Assembly: GCA_934504345.1 (NCBI GenBank)
Contig: CAKSVR010000006.1
Span: 1-64,000, forward strand
Source of the DNA: an uncultured Agathobaculum sp.
GTDB taxonomy: Bacteria; Bacillota; Clostridia; Oscillospirales; Butyricicoccaceae
DNA length: 64,000 bases
Direction of reading: 5' to 3'
Shown piece after piece: positions 47,899 to 57,404 of the stretch; position 1 is the first letter of the stretch, and each line of letters begins with the position of its first letter. The notes under the pieces were generated by a model. That model had not been told where the DNA came from. It worked only from the letters and a program-made list of their open reading frames with translations, and did not search any database. The position numbers and the translations under genes are program-made.

Positions 47899-49353
47899 AT
47901 GCGTAAAACGAAGATTATCTGCACGCTTGGCCCTGCAACCGATGCTGTACTGACCGATATGATCAAGGCAGGCATGAACGTTGCCCGTATGAACTTCAGC
48001 CACGGCTCTCACGAGGAGCACAAGGCCCGCATGGATGCGGTAAAGGCAGCCCGCAAGGAGCTGGGTATGCCGGTCGGCATCATGCTGGACACCAAGGGCC
48101 CCGAGATCCGCACCAAGACCTACAAGGAAGGCAAGATCGAGATCGTTGAGGGTCAGGAGTTCACCCTGACCACCCGCGACATCGAGGGCGACAACACCAT
48201 CGTTTCCATCACCTACGAAGGCCTGCCGAACGACGTTCAGCCGGGCACCCGCATCCTGATCGACGACGGTCTGGTCGCATTCGAGGTCAAGGAGATCAAG
48301 GACGGCACCGACATCGTGTGCAAGGCGCTCAACGGCGGCCCGCTCTCCAACCGCAAGTCCATCAACGTACCGGGCATCAAGCTGAATATGCAGTTCGTTT
48401 CCCAGAAGGACCGCGAGGACATCGAGTTCGGTCTTTCGCAGGACATCGACTTCATCGCCGCTTCCTTTACCCGCTCCGCACAGGACGTTCGCGACATCAA
48501 GGCCATCCTCAAGGCAAACGGCAAGGAAGATGTTGAGATCATCTGCAAGATCGAGAACATGGAAGGCGTAAACAACGTTCAGGAGATCCTGGACGAGGCA
48601 AACGGCATCATGGTAGCCCGCGGCGACCTCGGTGTTGAGGTTCCGTTCGAGGAGCTGCCGGAGATCCAGAAGTCCATCATCAAGACCTGCATCTCCCGCG
48701 GCAAGCGCGTTGTCACCGCTACCCAGATGCTCGAGTCCATGGCAAAGAACCCGCGCCCGACCCGTGCCGAGGTTTCCGACGTTGCAAACGCTGTTTATGA
48801 CGGCACCTCTGCTATCATGCTGTCCGGCGAAACCTCTGTCGGCAAGTATCCGGTAGAAACCGTCCGCACCATGAGCCGCATCGCGGAGAACGCAGAAAAG
48901 ACCATCCACTATGACCGCCGCCGCGTGACCCGCCTCGAGTTCCAGAACATGAACGTTGACGGCGACATGAAGACCCTCGCGATCGCACACGCTACCTGCT
49001 CCACCTCCGCTGATCTGGGCGTTAAGAGCATCGTTGCGTTCACCGAGTCCGGCTCCACCGCGCGTGCCGTTTCCACCTACCGTCCGGGCGCACCGATCAT
49101 CGCGGCTACCCCGAGCGAAAAGACCTTCAACCGCCTGACCATGTCCTGGGGCGTTAAGCCGATGCTGGTCGCAAAGCATCCGGAGTCCGGCACCGAGCTG
49201 TACCATCTGTCCGAGAAGGCTGCTGTTTCTGCTATGGATCTGCACGTTGGCGACATCATCACCATCACCGCCGGTATGCCGGTAGGCGAGGTCTACTACA
49301 CCAACACCCTGCGCGTACACGAGCTGACTGAGAAGTCGTTCGCACAGGACTAA
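47899..49353 (+). CDS. pyk: Pyruvate kinase
   Basis: 484 residues. TKIICTLGPATDAVLTDMIK, ARMNFSHGSHEEHKARMDA, DTKGPEIRTK, the catalytic IICKIENMEGVNN and MVARGDLGVEVPFEELP, and TQMLESM are intact. It lacks the extra C-terminal PEP-utiliser domain of Bacillus enzymes. The codon choice is strongly biased (AAC, CGC, GTT), fitting high expression. It starts a unit with the LytR-CpsA-Psr gene four bases downstream. Confidence 0.97.
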   Translation: MRKTKIICTLGPATDAVLTDMIKAGMNVARMNFSHGSHEEHKARMDAVKAARKELGMPVGIMLDTKGPEIRTKTYKEGKIEIVEGQEFTLTTRDIEGDNTIVSITYEGLPNDVQPGTRILIDDGLVAFEVKEIKDGTDIVCKALNGGPLSNRKSINVPGIKLNMQFVSQKDREDIEFGLSQDIDFIAASFTRSAQDVRDIKAILKANGKEDVEIICKIENMEGVNNVQEILDEANGIMVARGDLGVEVPFEELPEIQKSIIKTCISRGKRVVTATQMLESMAKNPRPTRAEVSDVANAVYDGTSAIMLSGETSVGKYPVETVRTMSRIAENAEKTIHYDRRRVTRLEFQNMNVDGDMKTLAIAHATCSTSADLGVKSIVAFTESGSTARAVSTYRPGAPIIAATPSEKTFNRLTMSWGVKPMLVAKHPESGTELYHLSEKAAVSAMDLHVGDIITITAGMPVGEVYYTNTLRVHELTEKSFAQD

Positions 49354-49357
49354 GGCA

Positions 49358-50536
49358 ATGTCTTTCAAACGCCTGCAGCGTGCGCTTTTCCGCACGATGG
49401 CGCTCGTTGTAGCGCTGGCGGTGCTGTTCTGCATCGGCCTGTACGGCTACCGCACGATTTTCGGCTACACCTATGACTCGTCGCTCTCCGACGATGACCT
49501 GGCAGCCAGCGTTACGCCGGACGAAAATATCACCAATATCGCGCTGTTCGGTCTGGACACCCGCAAGGGTGACAAGCAGAGCCATTCGGACTGCATGATG
49601 ATCGTCACCATCGACAACACGCGCGGCAAGATCAAGCTGACCAGCCTGATGCGCGACTCGCTGGTGGAGATCGACGGTTACGGCGAGGACAAGCTGAACG
49701 CGGCGTACTTCCGCGGCGGCCCGAGCCTTGCCATCCGCACCATCAACGAGAACTTCGGCACGGACATCAAGGACTACGTTGCCGTGGATTTTGAGCAGCT
49801 GGTCGAGATCATCGATGCGCTCGGCGGCGTGGAGATCAACGTGCAGAACGACAACGAGCTGACCGAGCTCAACCGTGTCATCAAGGATTACGGCACGGAA
49901 CAGAACAAAACGTTCTCCGGCGTGGAGAGCACCGGCCTGCAAACGCTGGACGGCGTGCAGGCGCTGTGCTATGGCCGTATCCGCAAGGGCAACACCGGCG
50001 ATGACTGGGCGCGCGTGGAGCGGCAGGGCGTGGTGCTGAACGCCATTTTCACCAAGCTGCAAAACCTCGGCGCAAGCGAGCTCATCGGCACGATGCGTAA
50101 GCTGATCCCGTATGCGACGACCTCGCTCTCTCCGACCGAGATCGCACCGCTCATCGTCGGCGCGGTGAAGAACGGCGTGCCGACACTGGAGCACACCCGC
50201 GTGCCGCTGGACGGCGAGTGGACGTATTCCGGCGCTTCGAGCGAGTTTATCACCTATGATCTGGATGTTGCGGCGGATCACATCCACGCATACATCTACG
50301 ACGATGCCGACATCAGCAGCGGCACGACCGATGACAATACCACGGCGCAGCCGTCGGATGACAACTCCGGCAACACCGCGCAGACCGGCCCGGACTCGGA
50401 CAAGAGCACCGAGGCGGTCGATCCCGAATCCTTTGTGGAGGAGGGCGGCTGGTACGATGCCGACACCGGCGACTATTATGACTGCGACGGCGACAGATAT
50501 TCTCTGGACGAAAACGGTAATAAGGTGTATTATTAA
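49358..50536 (+). CDS. LytR-CpsA-Psr family wall-polymer ligase
   Basis: 392 residues. N-terminal membrane anchor (FRTMALVVALAVLFCIGLYG), then the LCP domain: NIALFGLDTRKGDKQSHSDC, MIVTIDNTRGKIKLTSLMRD and the arginine-rich GDDWARVERQGVVLNAIFTK. The family transfers teichoic acid or capsule chains onto peptidoglycan. The C-terminal 90 residues are Asp/Thr/Ser-rich, ending in a YDADTGDYYDCDGDRY acidic tail that may bind calcium; this part is unusual. Confidence 0.93.
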   Translation: MSFKRLQRALFRTMALVVALAVLFCIGLYGYRTIFGYTYDSSLSDDDLAASVTPDENITNIALFGLDTRKGDKQSHSDCMMIVTIDNTRGKIKLTSLMRDSLVEIDGYGEDKLNAAYFRGGPSLAIRTINENFGTDIKDYVAVDFEQLVEIIDALGGVEINVQNDNELTELNRVIKDYGTEQNKTFSGVESTGLQTLDGVQALCYGRIRKGNTGDDWARVERQGVVLNAIFTKLQNLGASELIGTMRKLIPYATTSLSPTEIAPLIVGAVKNGVPTLEHTRVPLDGEWTYSGASSEFITYDLDVAADHIHAYIYDDADISSGTTDDNTTAQPSDDNSGNTAQTGPDSDKSTEAVDPESFVEEGGWYDADTGDYYDCDGDRYSLDENGNKVYY

Positions 50537-50557
50537 CGTGTGATCGTTAGTTGAACG

Positions 50558-50595
50558 AAACAGGGGACATGACGAGATCATGTCCCCTGTTTTTA
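50558..50595 (+). terminator. Terminator after the LCP gene
   Basis: CAGGGGACATGA and TCATGTCCCCTG pair, followed by TTTTTATAC. Confidence 0.88.
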
Positions 50596-50657
50596 TACAG
50601 CAGCTATGAGAAATAGAGAGAAAGAGTAATCAAATAAACAGAAAGCAGGAAAAGTTT

Positions 50658-51905
50658 ATGTATGTAAAGCGTGTTCTCCCGAACGGTGTGCGCCTTATCA
50701 CCGAGCGCATCAATAATATGCGTACGGTGTCGGTCGGTATCTGGGTCGGCAACGGCAGCCGCTACGAGCCCGCCGAGCTCGGCGGCGTTTCGCATTTCAT
50801 TGAGCATATGATCTTCAAGGGCACGGAAAAACGCTCTGCCCGCCACATTGCGATCGCGATCGATGCGCTGGGCGGGCAGGCGAATGCATTCACGGATAAG
50901 GAATGCACCTGTTACTATATGAAAGTGCTGGACAGCCGCCTGAAGAACGCCGTCGCGCTGCTGGCGGATATGTTCCTGCACTCGCGCTTTGCACAGGAGG
51001 ATCTGGAGCTCGAGCGCGGCGTTGTGCTCGAGGAGATCGATATGTACGAGGACTCCCCGGAGGACGTAGCAGTGGACAAGCTGTTCGAGAGCTGCTACGA
51101 CGGCTGTTCGCTCGGCCGTCCCATCCTCGGCACGGAGGAAACGCTCGACCCGATGACCTCGGAAACCCTGCACAAGTATATGCGCGAGTATTACCGTCCG
51201 GAGGACACCGTTGTCGCGATCTCCGGTCACTTTACCGATGAGGATCTGGATTACATCGCCGAGCTGTTCATGGAGATGCAGGGCACGGGCCGCAATGTCA
51301 TCACGCCGGCCACCTACAAGCCCAGTCTCGTGCTGCGCGGCAAGGAGATCGAGCAGAACCACCTGTGCCTGTCGTTCCCGGGCGTGTCGCTCGTCAGCGA
51401 GGATCGTTTCGCGATGAACCTGCTCAGCTCCATCCTCGGCGGCGGTATGTCGTCCCGCCTGTTCCAGAGCGTGCGCGAGCAGAACGGCCTGTGCTACTCC
51501 ATCTACACGTTCACCACGCCGCATCTGGATACCGGCCTGCTGTCCATCTACACCGGTCTGGGACAGGAAACCGAGCGAAAGGCGCTCGATCTCATCCTGC
51601 GTGAGCTGGACGAGTTCTGCCAGAACGGCCCGGCGCCGGATGAACTGTCGCGCTGCCGTGAGCAGGTCAAGACAACGCTGCTCATGGGTCTGGAGAACAC
51701 CGGCAACCGCATGATGACCATCGGCCGCAGCGAGCTGCTGCGCGGCGAGGTATCCAAGATCGAGGAAGTGCTCGATTCCTACGACAGCGTGACCGCAGAC
51801 GATATTCTGAATCTGGCCCGCCGCGTGTTCGACCGCAGCAAAATGTCGCTGTCGGTGGTCGGTGAGCCGGACAGCGAGGACACCTACCGCGCACTCATGC
51901 GCTGA
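50658..51905 (+). CDS. M16-family zinc protease
   Basis: 415 residues. Zinc motif HFIEH in GGVSHFIEHMIFKGTEKRSA, then NAFTDKECTCYYMKVLDSRL and LERGVVLEEIDMYEDSPEDV supplying the third ligand. The C-terminal domain has LSSILGGGMSSRLFQSVREQ NGLCYSIY. This is the processing-peptidase-like family near pnp/dut in many Firmicutes (MlpA/YmxG type). Cytosolic. AAGCAGGAAAAGTTT precedes the ATG. Confidence 0.93.
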   Translation: MYVKRVLPNGVRLITERINNMRTVSVGIWVGNGSRYEPAELGGVSHFIEHMIFKGTEKRSARHIAIAIDALGGQANAFTDKECTCYYMKVLDSRLKNAVALLADMFLHSRFAQEDLELERGVVLEEIDMYEDSPEDVAVDKLFESCYDGCSLGRPILGTEETLDPMTSETLHKYMREYYRPEDTVVAISGHFTDEDLDYIAELFMEMQGTGRNVITPATYKPSLVLRGKEIEQNHLCLSFPGVSLVSEDRFAMNLLSSILGGGMSSRLFQSVREQNGLCYSIYTFTTPHLDTGLLSIYTGLGQETERKALDLILRELDEFCQNGPAPDELSRCREQVKTTLLMGLENTGNRMMTIGRSELLRGEVSKIEEVLDSYDSVTADDILNLARRVFDRSKMSLSVVGEPDSEDTYRALMR

Positions 51906-51906
51906 G

Positions 51907-52302
51907 CTACTGCTTTACCTGCTCACACAGATAGGTGATGACATCCCGGCGGGTGACGATGCCGCAGAACATCCCGCGGCCATCGACCACGGGCACAAAG
52001 TTCTGCTCGGTGACGCGCTCGACCATGTCCTCGAGTTTAGCATCGATGCTGACCGAACGGTGGTGTACGCGCAGCTCGACCTGACCGACGGTGAGCTGTT
52101 CGAGCTTCTCTCTGGGATAGTGCAGCACAAGGCGCAGGAAATCACCCTCGGTGATCGTGCCGACGTACGTTCCCTTGGCATTTACCACCGGAATGGCCGT
52201 AAAGCCGCTGCGAAGCATATCCTGCATGGCCTGCTGCACCGGGCAGCTCTCTGTTAAGTAGGAAACCTCGACCTTTGGCTTGAGGAAAAAGAAAATATTC
52301 AT
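51907..52302 (-). CDS. CBS-domain pair protein
   Basis: 131 residues. Two CBS motifs: SCPVQQAMQDMLRSGFTAIP with VVNAKGTYVGTITEGDFLRL, and SVSIDAKLEDMVERVTEQNF with VPVVDGRGMFCGIVTRRDVI. CBS pairs sense adenine nucleotides. No attached effector domain. Convergent with the M16 protease gene, one base from its stop. AAAGGAGCGGATCAA precedes the ATG; an AGCACC/GGTGCT leader hairpin lies at 52324-52355. Confidence 0.92.
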   Translation of the reverse strand: MNIFFFLKPKVEVSYLTESCPVQQAMQDMLRSGFTAIPVVNAKGTYVGTITEGDFLRLVLHYPREKLEQLTVGQVELRVHHRSVSIDAKLEDMVERVTEQNFVPVVDGRGMFCGIVTRRDVITYLCEQVKQ

Positions 52303-52499
52303 TTGATCCGCTCCTTTAAGACAGCACCACGAGGAACCCCTCCGTCGGTGCTGCTTTTGTTATCCTTATTGTACGATGGAAAAGAGAAAGGGTCAACCGA
52401 TATTTGACATTCCTTACAGATTGTTAACAAATCAAAACGCGGTTATTGTAAAAAATGACGGAAGATAAATTATCACAATAAGAAAATACGGGCATTTAC

Positions 52500-52528
52500 T
52501 TGACTTATACTCTTTTCACTGCTAAAAT
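52500..52528 (+). promoter_or_regulatory. Promoter of the substrate-binding lipoprotein gene
   Basis: TTGACT (52500-52505), 17-base spacer, TAAAAT (52523-52528). Confidence 0.65.
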
Positions 52529-52590
52529 GTTGAAGTAACAGAACGGAAAGGTTCCGTTTGATGCAAACTTTGAACAAAGAAGGGTTTTCC

Positions 52591-53604
52591 ATGAAGAAGA
52601 GATTACTTGCAGCGCTGATGGCCGGCGCCATGGCACTCACGATGACTGCCTGCGGCGGCAGCAGCTCGAGCACGGACAGCAGCACCGATTCCACCGGTGA
52701 TTCCACCGGCGCAGCGGGCAGCTACAAGGTAGGCATCGTTCAGCTGGTTCAGCACGAGGCACTGGATGCGGCTACGCAGGGCTTTCAGGATAAGCTGAAG
52801 GAGCTGGTTGAGGCAGACGGCGGCGAGGTCAAGTTTGACCCGCAGAACGCCTCCGGTGAGTCTGCAAACTGCACCACCATCGTAAACGGCTTTGTTTCCG
52901 CGGGTGTGGACCTCATTATGGCGAACGCTACCGCGGCTCTGCAGGCTGCACAGGCCGGCACTGCTGATATTCCGATCCTCGGCACCTCTGTAACCGACTA
53001 CGGCACTGCACTGGGCGTTTCCGACTGGACCGGCAAGACCGGCACCAACATCTCCGGCACCACCGACCTTGCACCGCTCGACGGTCAGGCTGATATGCTC
53101 AAGGAGCTGTTCCCGGATGCGAAGAACGTTGGCCTGCTGTACTGCTCGGCCGAGCCGAACTCTAAGTACCAGATCGACACCATCAAGCCGCTGCTCGAGA
53201 AGCTGGGCTACACCTGCACCGAGTTCGCTTTCACCGACTCCAACGACGTTGCTTCCGTAGCACAGAGCGCTGCGGCTGCAAGCGACGTTATGTACATCCC
53301 GACCGATAACACCGCTGCTTCCTGCACCGAGGCGATCGCAAACGTTGTTATCCCGGCCAAGGTTCCGGTAATCGCAGGCGAGCAGGGCATCTGCAACGGC
53401 TGCGGCGTGGCTACCCTGTCCATCGACTACTACGAGCTGGGCGAGAAGACCGGCGAGATGGCGTATGACATCCTCGTAAACGGCGCAAACCCGGGCGACA
53501 TGGAAGTACAGGCCGCACCGAACTTCACCAAGATGTACAACGCTGCAAACTGTGAAGCGCTGGGCATCACCGTTCCGGACGATTACACCGCTATCGAGGG
53601 CTAA
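52591..53604 (+). CDS. ABC transporter substrate-binding lipoprotein (TrpX/ABC_sub_bind family)
   Basis: 337 residues from the ATG at 52591 (GAAGGG seven bases upstream). Lipoprotein signal MKKRLLAALMAGAMALTMTA then C, with the lipobox cysteine followed by a Ser/Thr/Gly linker. The binding domain has YKVGIVQLVQHEALDAATQG, ILGTSVTDYGTALGVSDWTG, NVGLLYCSAEPNSKYQIDTI and GCGVATLSIDYYELGEKTGE, typical of the family that binds tryptophan, tyrosine or similar. No permease or ATPase gene follows. Codon bias suggests high expression. Confidence 0.93.
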   Translation: MKKRLLAALMAGAMALTMTACGGSSSSTDSSTDSTGDSTGAAGSYKVGIVQLVQHEALDAATQGFQDKLKELVEADGGEVKFDPQNASGESANCTTIVNGFVSAGVDLIMANATAALQAAQAGTADIPILGTSVTDYGTALGVSDWTGKTGTNISGTTDLAPLDGQADMLKELFPDAKNVGLLYCSAEPNSKYQIDTIKPLLEKLGYTCTEFAFTDSNDVASVAQSAAAASDVMYIPTDNTAASCTEAIANVVIPAKVPVIAGEQGICNGCGVATLSIDYYELGEKTGEMAYDILVNGANPGDMEVQAAPNFTKMYNAANCEALGITVPDDYTAIEG

Positions 53605-53616
53605 GACCTGAAACCA

Positions 53617-53650
53617 AAACACCGTGCATACTGCACGGTGTTTTTCTTTT
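53617..53650 (+). terminator. Terminator after the lipoprotein gene
   Basis: CACCGTGCA and TGCACGGTG pair around TAC, followed by TTTTTCTTTT. Confidence 0.88.
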
Positions 53651-53749
53651 GGAATGGAGCAGGAAAGGCTTTTTTGTGCACGAGCAGGCCGAAAAATACG
53701 GCAAGATTACGTCAAATTGCCGAAAAAACGGGAAAACAGCAAAACAAAC

Positions 53750-53778
53750 TTACATTTTCACGAAAAATGTGCTATAAT
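53750..53778 (+). promoter_or_regulatory. Promoter of the CarD-family gene
   Basis: TTACAT (53750-53755), 17-base spacer, TATAAT (53773-53778). Confidence 0.6.
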
Positions 53779-53835
53779 TGTGATAGAAAAGTGGATATAC
53801 GGAAAAATCGGAACGCGATGTGAGGAGGCATCTTG

Positions 53836-54333
53836 ATGTATCAGGCAGGAGAGTTCATTGTGTACGGAACCAGCAATGTATGCCGGGTGGAATCGATCGG
53901 AAAGCCGCCGTTTGAGGATGAAGAGGGAAAGGACTACTACACGCTGGTGCCCGTAACAGGCGCGGAGACCATCTATGTCCCGACCGACTCGCCGGTGTTC
54001 ATGCGCCCGGTCATCTCGAGAGAAAAGGCGGAGGAGCTTATCGACTCCATTCCGAACATCGAGGAGGATACCTTCACCTGTCACAGCGTCCGCATGGCGA
54101 ACGAGCACTATCAGGAAACGCTGAAAACGCACGACTGCGAGGCGCTCGTGCAGCTCATCAAGACCGTGTACGCTAAGGCGCGCCGTCACGGCCGCCGTGT
54201 CAGTCAGGTCGATCAGCGCTACCGCAAGCGTGCCGAGGAGCTGCTGCACAGCGAGCTTTCCGTGGCGCTCGGCATTCCGGTCAAGGAAGTGCCGGGATAC
54301 ATCAGCGAGAGAATCGGCAAAGCGAAGAAATGA
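53836..54333 (+). CDS. CarD/CdnL-family transcription regulator
   Basis: 165 residues. The N-terminal RNA-polymerase-interacting domain MYQAGEFIVYGTSNVCRVES then DYYTLVPVTGAETIYVPTDS is the CdnL/TRCF-RID fold. The C-terminal helical DNA-binding part includes QLIKTVYAKARRHGRRVSQV and YRKRAEELLHSELSVALGIP. It modulates open-complex formation, often at rRNA promoters. GAGGAGGCATCTTG precedes the ATG. Confidence 0.92.
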   Translation: MYQAGEFIVYGTSNVCRVESIGKPPFEDEEGKDYYTLVPVTGAETIYVPTDSPVFMRPVISREKAEELIDSIPNIEEDTFTCHSVRMANEHYQETLKTHDCEALVQLIKTVYAKARRHGRRVSQVDQRYRKRAEELLHSELSVALGIPVKEVPGYISERIGKAKK

Positions 54334-54334
54334 T

Positions 54335-54363
54335 AAAAGAGAGGCGAAAGCCTCTCTTTTTTG
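54335..54363 (+). terminator. Terminator after the CarD-family gene
   Basis: AAAAGAGAGGC, GAAA loop, GCCTCTCTTTTTTG. Confidence 0.88.
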
Positions 54364-55045
54364 CGTTTTCGGCAGCAGCCCGTTTCCCGGCAGTCGTTCT
54401 CCGGTGCATACGAGGCGCGTGAGCGCTGCGCCGCAGCCGGGCAGCAGCCCTTTCCTCGGCAGCCGTTCTCTGGTGCATACGAGTCGCGTAAGCGATACGC
54501 CGTTGCCGGGCGGGGGATTTCGCGCTCTGCGGAGCGCGGGAACGGTTTCCAAAAGGATAGACACCCCCTACGGTGGTTTCTATCCTCTTGGGACTCCATC
54601 TTCCGCCCTTTTGGGATACCTCGGAGCGACGGAACGCAAGCGTTCCTACTTAGAGGTGGGACCGAAAAAAGGAACGGCAGTACCGTTACCAGCTCGTAGG
54701 CCGCAAAGCGCCATTCCTTTCACAGCTGCGCTCAAGCCGTTAACGGTCTGCGACAGTATTTACGCAAAACCCGTGCAATCTGCCGCGATAACGCCGCGAC
54801 AGCGCGGAAAACGTGAGCCGATACCGTTCCTTTATGCGAGTTACTTATGAAGTAGGGCCGCAGGCCCGTTCGCGAGGTTGCTGAGGGAAAGATAGGAGTT
54901 CAAAGAGGAAAGGAAACCGTAGGTGTCCTTTCCTTTTTGCGCTCGCGCCGCGTAGGCGCGCCCGTTCCCGCGCTCCGCAGAGCGCGAAACTCCCCAGCCC
55001 GGAAACGGCGTATTGCTTCGCAACTCGTGTGCACCGGAGAACGGC
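54364..55045 (+). repeat. Structured repeat family, full copy R5
   Basis: About 680 bp. Left: two tandem units with GGTGCATACGAGGCGCGTGA and GGTGCATACGAGTCGCGTAA, then CGCGCTC-TGCG-GAGCGCG and the CCTACGG-loop hairpin (54553-54587). Core 54614-54895. Right: CCGTAGG-loop hairpin (54905-54936), CGCGCTC-CGCA-GAGCGCG and one terminal unit. The ppk stop codon (55048-55050) lies immediately at its right end. Confidence 0.8.
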
Positions 55046-55047
55046 AG

Positions 55048-57183
55048 TCAACGTTTCTCGAGCCACCCGCGGAGCTTCGCGAAAAACCCGCCCGCCTGCG
55101 GCGTATGCGCTGCCGCAGCCTGATTTTTCGCACTCTCGATGGCCTGCTGCATCAGCAGATCCTGCGCGCAGATGGGATCCTGAACGGCGGGCTTTTTCGT
55201 ATACGAGCCGTCCGGCTGGAGCACCCGCGCCTTGACGGTGTCGTGCTGCATGGCGTAAAGGATGTCGTGCAGACGGGCGCGTACCTCGGCGCTGTCGATC
55301 GGGCAGGCGACCTCCACGCGGTGCTCGGTGTTGCGCGTCATCAGGTCGGCGGAGGCGATATACATCTTCTCCTCCTCGCCGCGCCCGAACACATAGATGC
55401 GCGAATGCTCGAGGAAACGTCCGACAATGCTCGTCACCGTGATGTTGTCGGTGTGGCCCGGCACACCGGGCAGCAGACAGCAGATGCCGCGCACGATGAG
55501 CTCGATCTTCACGCCCGCGCACGAGGCTTCGCGCAGCTTGGCGATGATGTCGATGTCGGTCAGCGAGTTGAATTTGAGCAGGATATAGCCCGCACTGCCT
55601 TTGGAAATCTGCTCGTCCATCAGGGACAGGATGTTGTTCTTCAGGCTGTGCGGCGCGACGAGCAGACGGTCATACCGGCCATGCAGGTTGCTGAGCGCCA
55701 TATTGTTGAAGAACGCGCCCGCATCCGCGCCGATGCGCTCGTCCGAGGTGATGAGCGACACATCGGTGTACTGCCTGGCGGTTTTTTCGTTGTAGTTGCC
55801 CGTGCCGACCTGCGTGATGTGCCGCACGCCGCCGCGCTCCCGGCGGGTGATGAGGCACAGCTTGGAGTGGACCTTATAATCCTCAAAGCCGTAAATGATC
55901 TTGCAGCCAGCCTCCTCCATGCGCTCGGACCAGTCGATGTTGTTCTGCTCATCAAAACGGGCGCGCAGCTCGATGAGCGCAGTGACGTCCTTGCCGTTCT
56001 CGGCGGCGGCGCACAGGTATTCCACCAGCTTGGCCTTGCTCGCCAGCCGGTAGATGGTGATGCGGATGGACAGCACAGCCGGGTCGTTGGCCGCCTCGCG
56101 TATCATTTGCAGGAACGGCTCCATGCTCTCATACGGGTAGGAGAGCAGGATGTCGCGCTGGAGCGCGGTCTTGAGCAGGCTCTGTCCGGCGGGCAGCATG
56201 GCGGGCTGCTGCGGTGTGAACGGCGGGTCGCTGAGGAACGCCCGTTTTTTATCCGGCAGGGACTCGCCTAGCGAGAACGCATAGCCCATTTTGAGCGGCG
56301 CCGTGCGCGACAGGAAGATCTGTGCATCGCTGACCTCAAAGCGGCTGCGGAAGTGCGCCTGAAAGTGGTCGCTGATCGGGCGGGTGAGCTCAACGCGCAC
56401 GACCGCCAGACGGCGGCGCTGGCGCAGCAGGTGCTCCATCTTTTGGCGGATGTCGCCGCCGTCCACGCCGAACGTTTCGTCATCCGGCTGAATATCCGCG
56501 TTACGGGTGACACAGAACACGGTCTTTTCGAGCACATCGTACATCTCGAACACATGGTCGGCGTAAGCGAGCAGAATATCCTCGGTGAGGATATAGCGCC
56601 GCCCGTCCTCCGGCAGAAAGACCAGCGGCGGCAGCGAGGCCGGAATGGGCAGCAGGCCGAGGCGCTCGGTCTTTTTGCGGCTGAGCAGTGCCGCGATATG
56701 CAGCACCTTGCCCTCCAGATGCGGGAACGGATGGTGCGAGTCCACGATCTGCGGGGACAGCACCGGCGCGATGATGCGCTTGAAATACTGTTTGACGAAT
56801 TTCTGCTCGTCCGGCGTGAGTGTGTTCATCGTCAGGCGGCGCAGACCGAGCGCACCGAGGCGGCTGTCCACATCCGCGAATGCGGCATCGCGGCGGGCAT
56901 AGAGCGGCTCGACCGCCCTGTAAATGCGGTGCAGCTGCTCCTTTGCCGTCAGGCCGGATTTGTTGTCCGTGTGGGTCGGGTCGAGTGCGGCCATGTCGCA
57001 CAGGCTGCCGACACGGATCATGAAAAATTCATCCAGATTGCTGGTGAAGATGGCGAGGAACTTGAAGCGCTCGAGCAGCGGCACGGTTTCGTCCTCGGCC
57101 TCAGCCAGCACGCGGGCGTTGAACTGAAGCCATGAAAGCTCACGGTTTTGTGTATATCCCTGCTCCCAGATGGCCTGTGTCAT
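55048..57183 (-). CDS. ppk: Polyphosphate kinase
   Basis: 711 residues, full-length PPK1. N-terminal domain NRELSWLQFNARVLAEAEDE and TSNLDEFFMIRVGSL; phosphohistidine in EDYKVHSKLCLITRRERGGV; second catalytic histidine in CCLLPGVPGHTDNITVTSIV; LVAPHSLKNNILSLMDEQIS. It polymerises ATP gamma-phosphate into polyphosphate. Its start diverges from the pyrophosphatase gene. The C-terminal end abuts repeat R5. Confidence 0.96.
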   Translation of the reverse strand: MTQAIWEQGYTQNRELSWLQFNARVLAEAEDETVPLLERFKFLAIFTSNLDEFFMIRVGSLCDMAALDPTHTDNKSGLTAKEQLHRIYRAVEPLYARRDAAFADVDSRLGALGLRRLTMNTLTPDEQKFVKQYFKRIIAPVLSPQIVDSHHPFPHLEGKVLHIAALLSRKKTERLGLLPIPASLPPLVFLPEDGRRYILTEDILLAYADHVFEMYDVLEKTVFCVTRNADIQPDDETFGVDGGDIRQKMEHLLRQRRRLAVVRVELTRPISDHFQAHFRSRFEVSDAQIFLSRTAPLKMGYAFSLGESLPDKKRAFLSDPPFTPQQPAMLPAGQSLLKTALQRDILLSYPYESMEPFLQMIREAANDPAVLSIRITIYRLASKAKLVEYLCAAAENGKDVTALIELRARFDEQNNIDWSERMEEAGCKIIYGFEDYKVHSKLCLITRRERGGVRHITQVGTGNYNEKTARQYTDVSLITSDERIGADAGAFFNNMALSNLHGRYDRLLVAPHSLKNNILSLMDEQISKGSAGYILLKFNSLTDIDIIAKLREASCAGVKIELIVRGICCLLPGVPGHTDNITVTSIVGRFLEHSRIYVFGRGEEEKMYIASADLMTRNTEHRVEVACPIDSAEVRARLHDILYAMQHDTVKARVLQPDGSYTKKPAVQDPICAQDLLMQQAIESAKNQAAAAHTPQAGGFFAKLRGWLEKR

Positions 57184-57323
57184 ATCGGTTTACCCCCTGT
57201 AAGATGGCATAAGGATGCATCATAATAACTGTATAGAGATATTATACTTGATTTCCGTAAGGGAACAACGCGGTTTGTGTAAATTCCGCGTAAAGTTTTA
57301 TATGCAGGACAGCGCGGGCGGTC

Positions 57324-57352
57324 TTGCATGGGTGAGAAATTTCTGTTATACT
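57324..57352 (+). promoter_or_regulatory. Promoter of ppa (divergent from ppk)
   Basis: TTGCAT (57324-57329), 17-base spacer, TATACT (57347-57352). On the minus strand a TATAAT box for ppk lies near 57243-57248 with TTGTTC about 16 bases before it. Confidence 0.65.
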
Positions 57353-57404
57353 GAGAAAGTAAAGAGAAAAGAGCAGAAAACCCGAAAAAGGAGGAAAATG
57401 CGCT

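Noticed and set aside
52529..52590. T-box leader before the TrpX-like gene
   Set aside because: The untranslated region is only about 60 bases, too short for a T-box.
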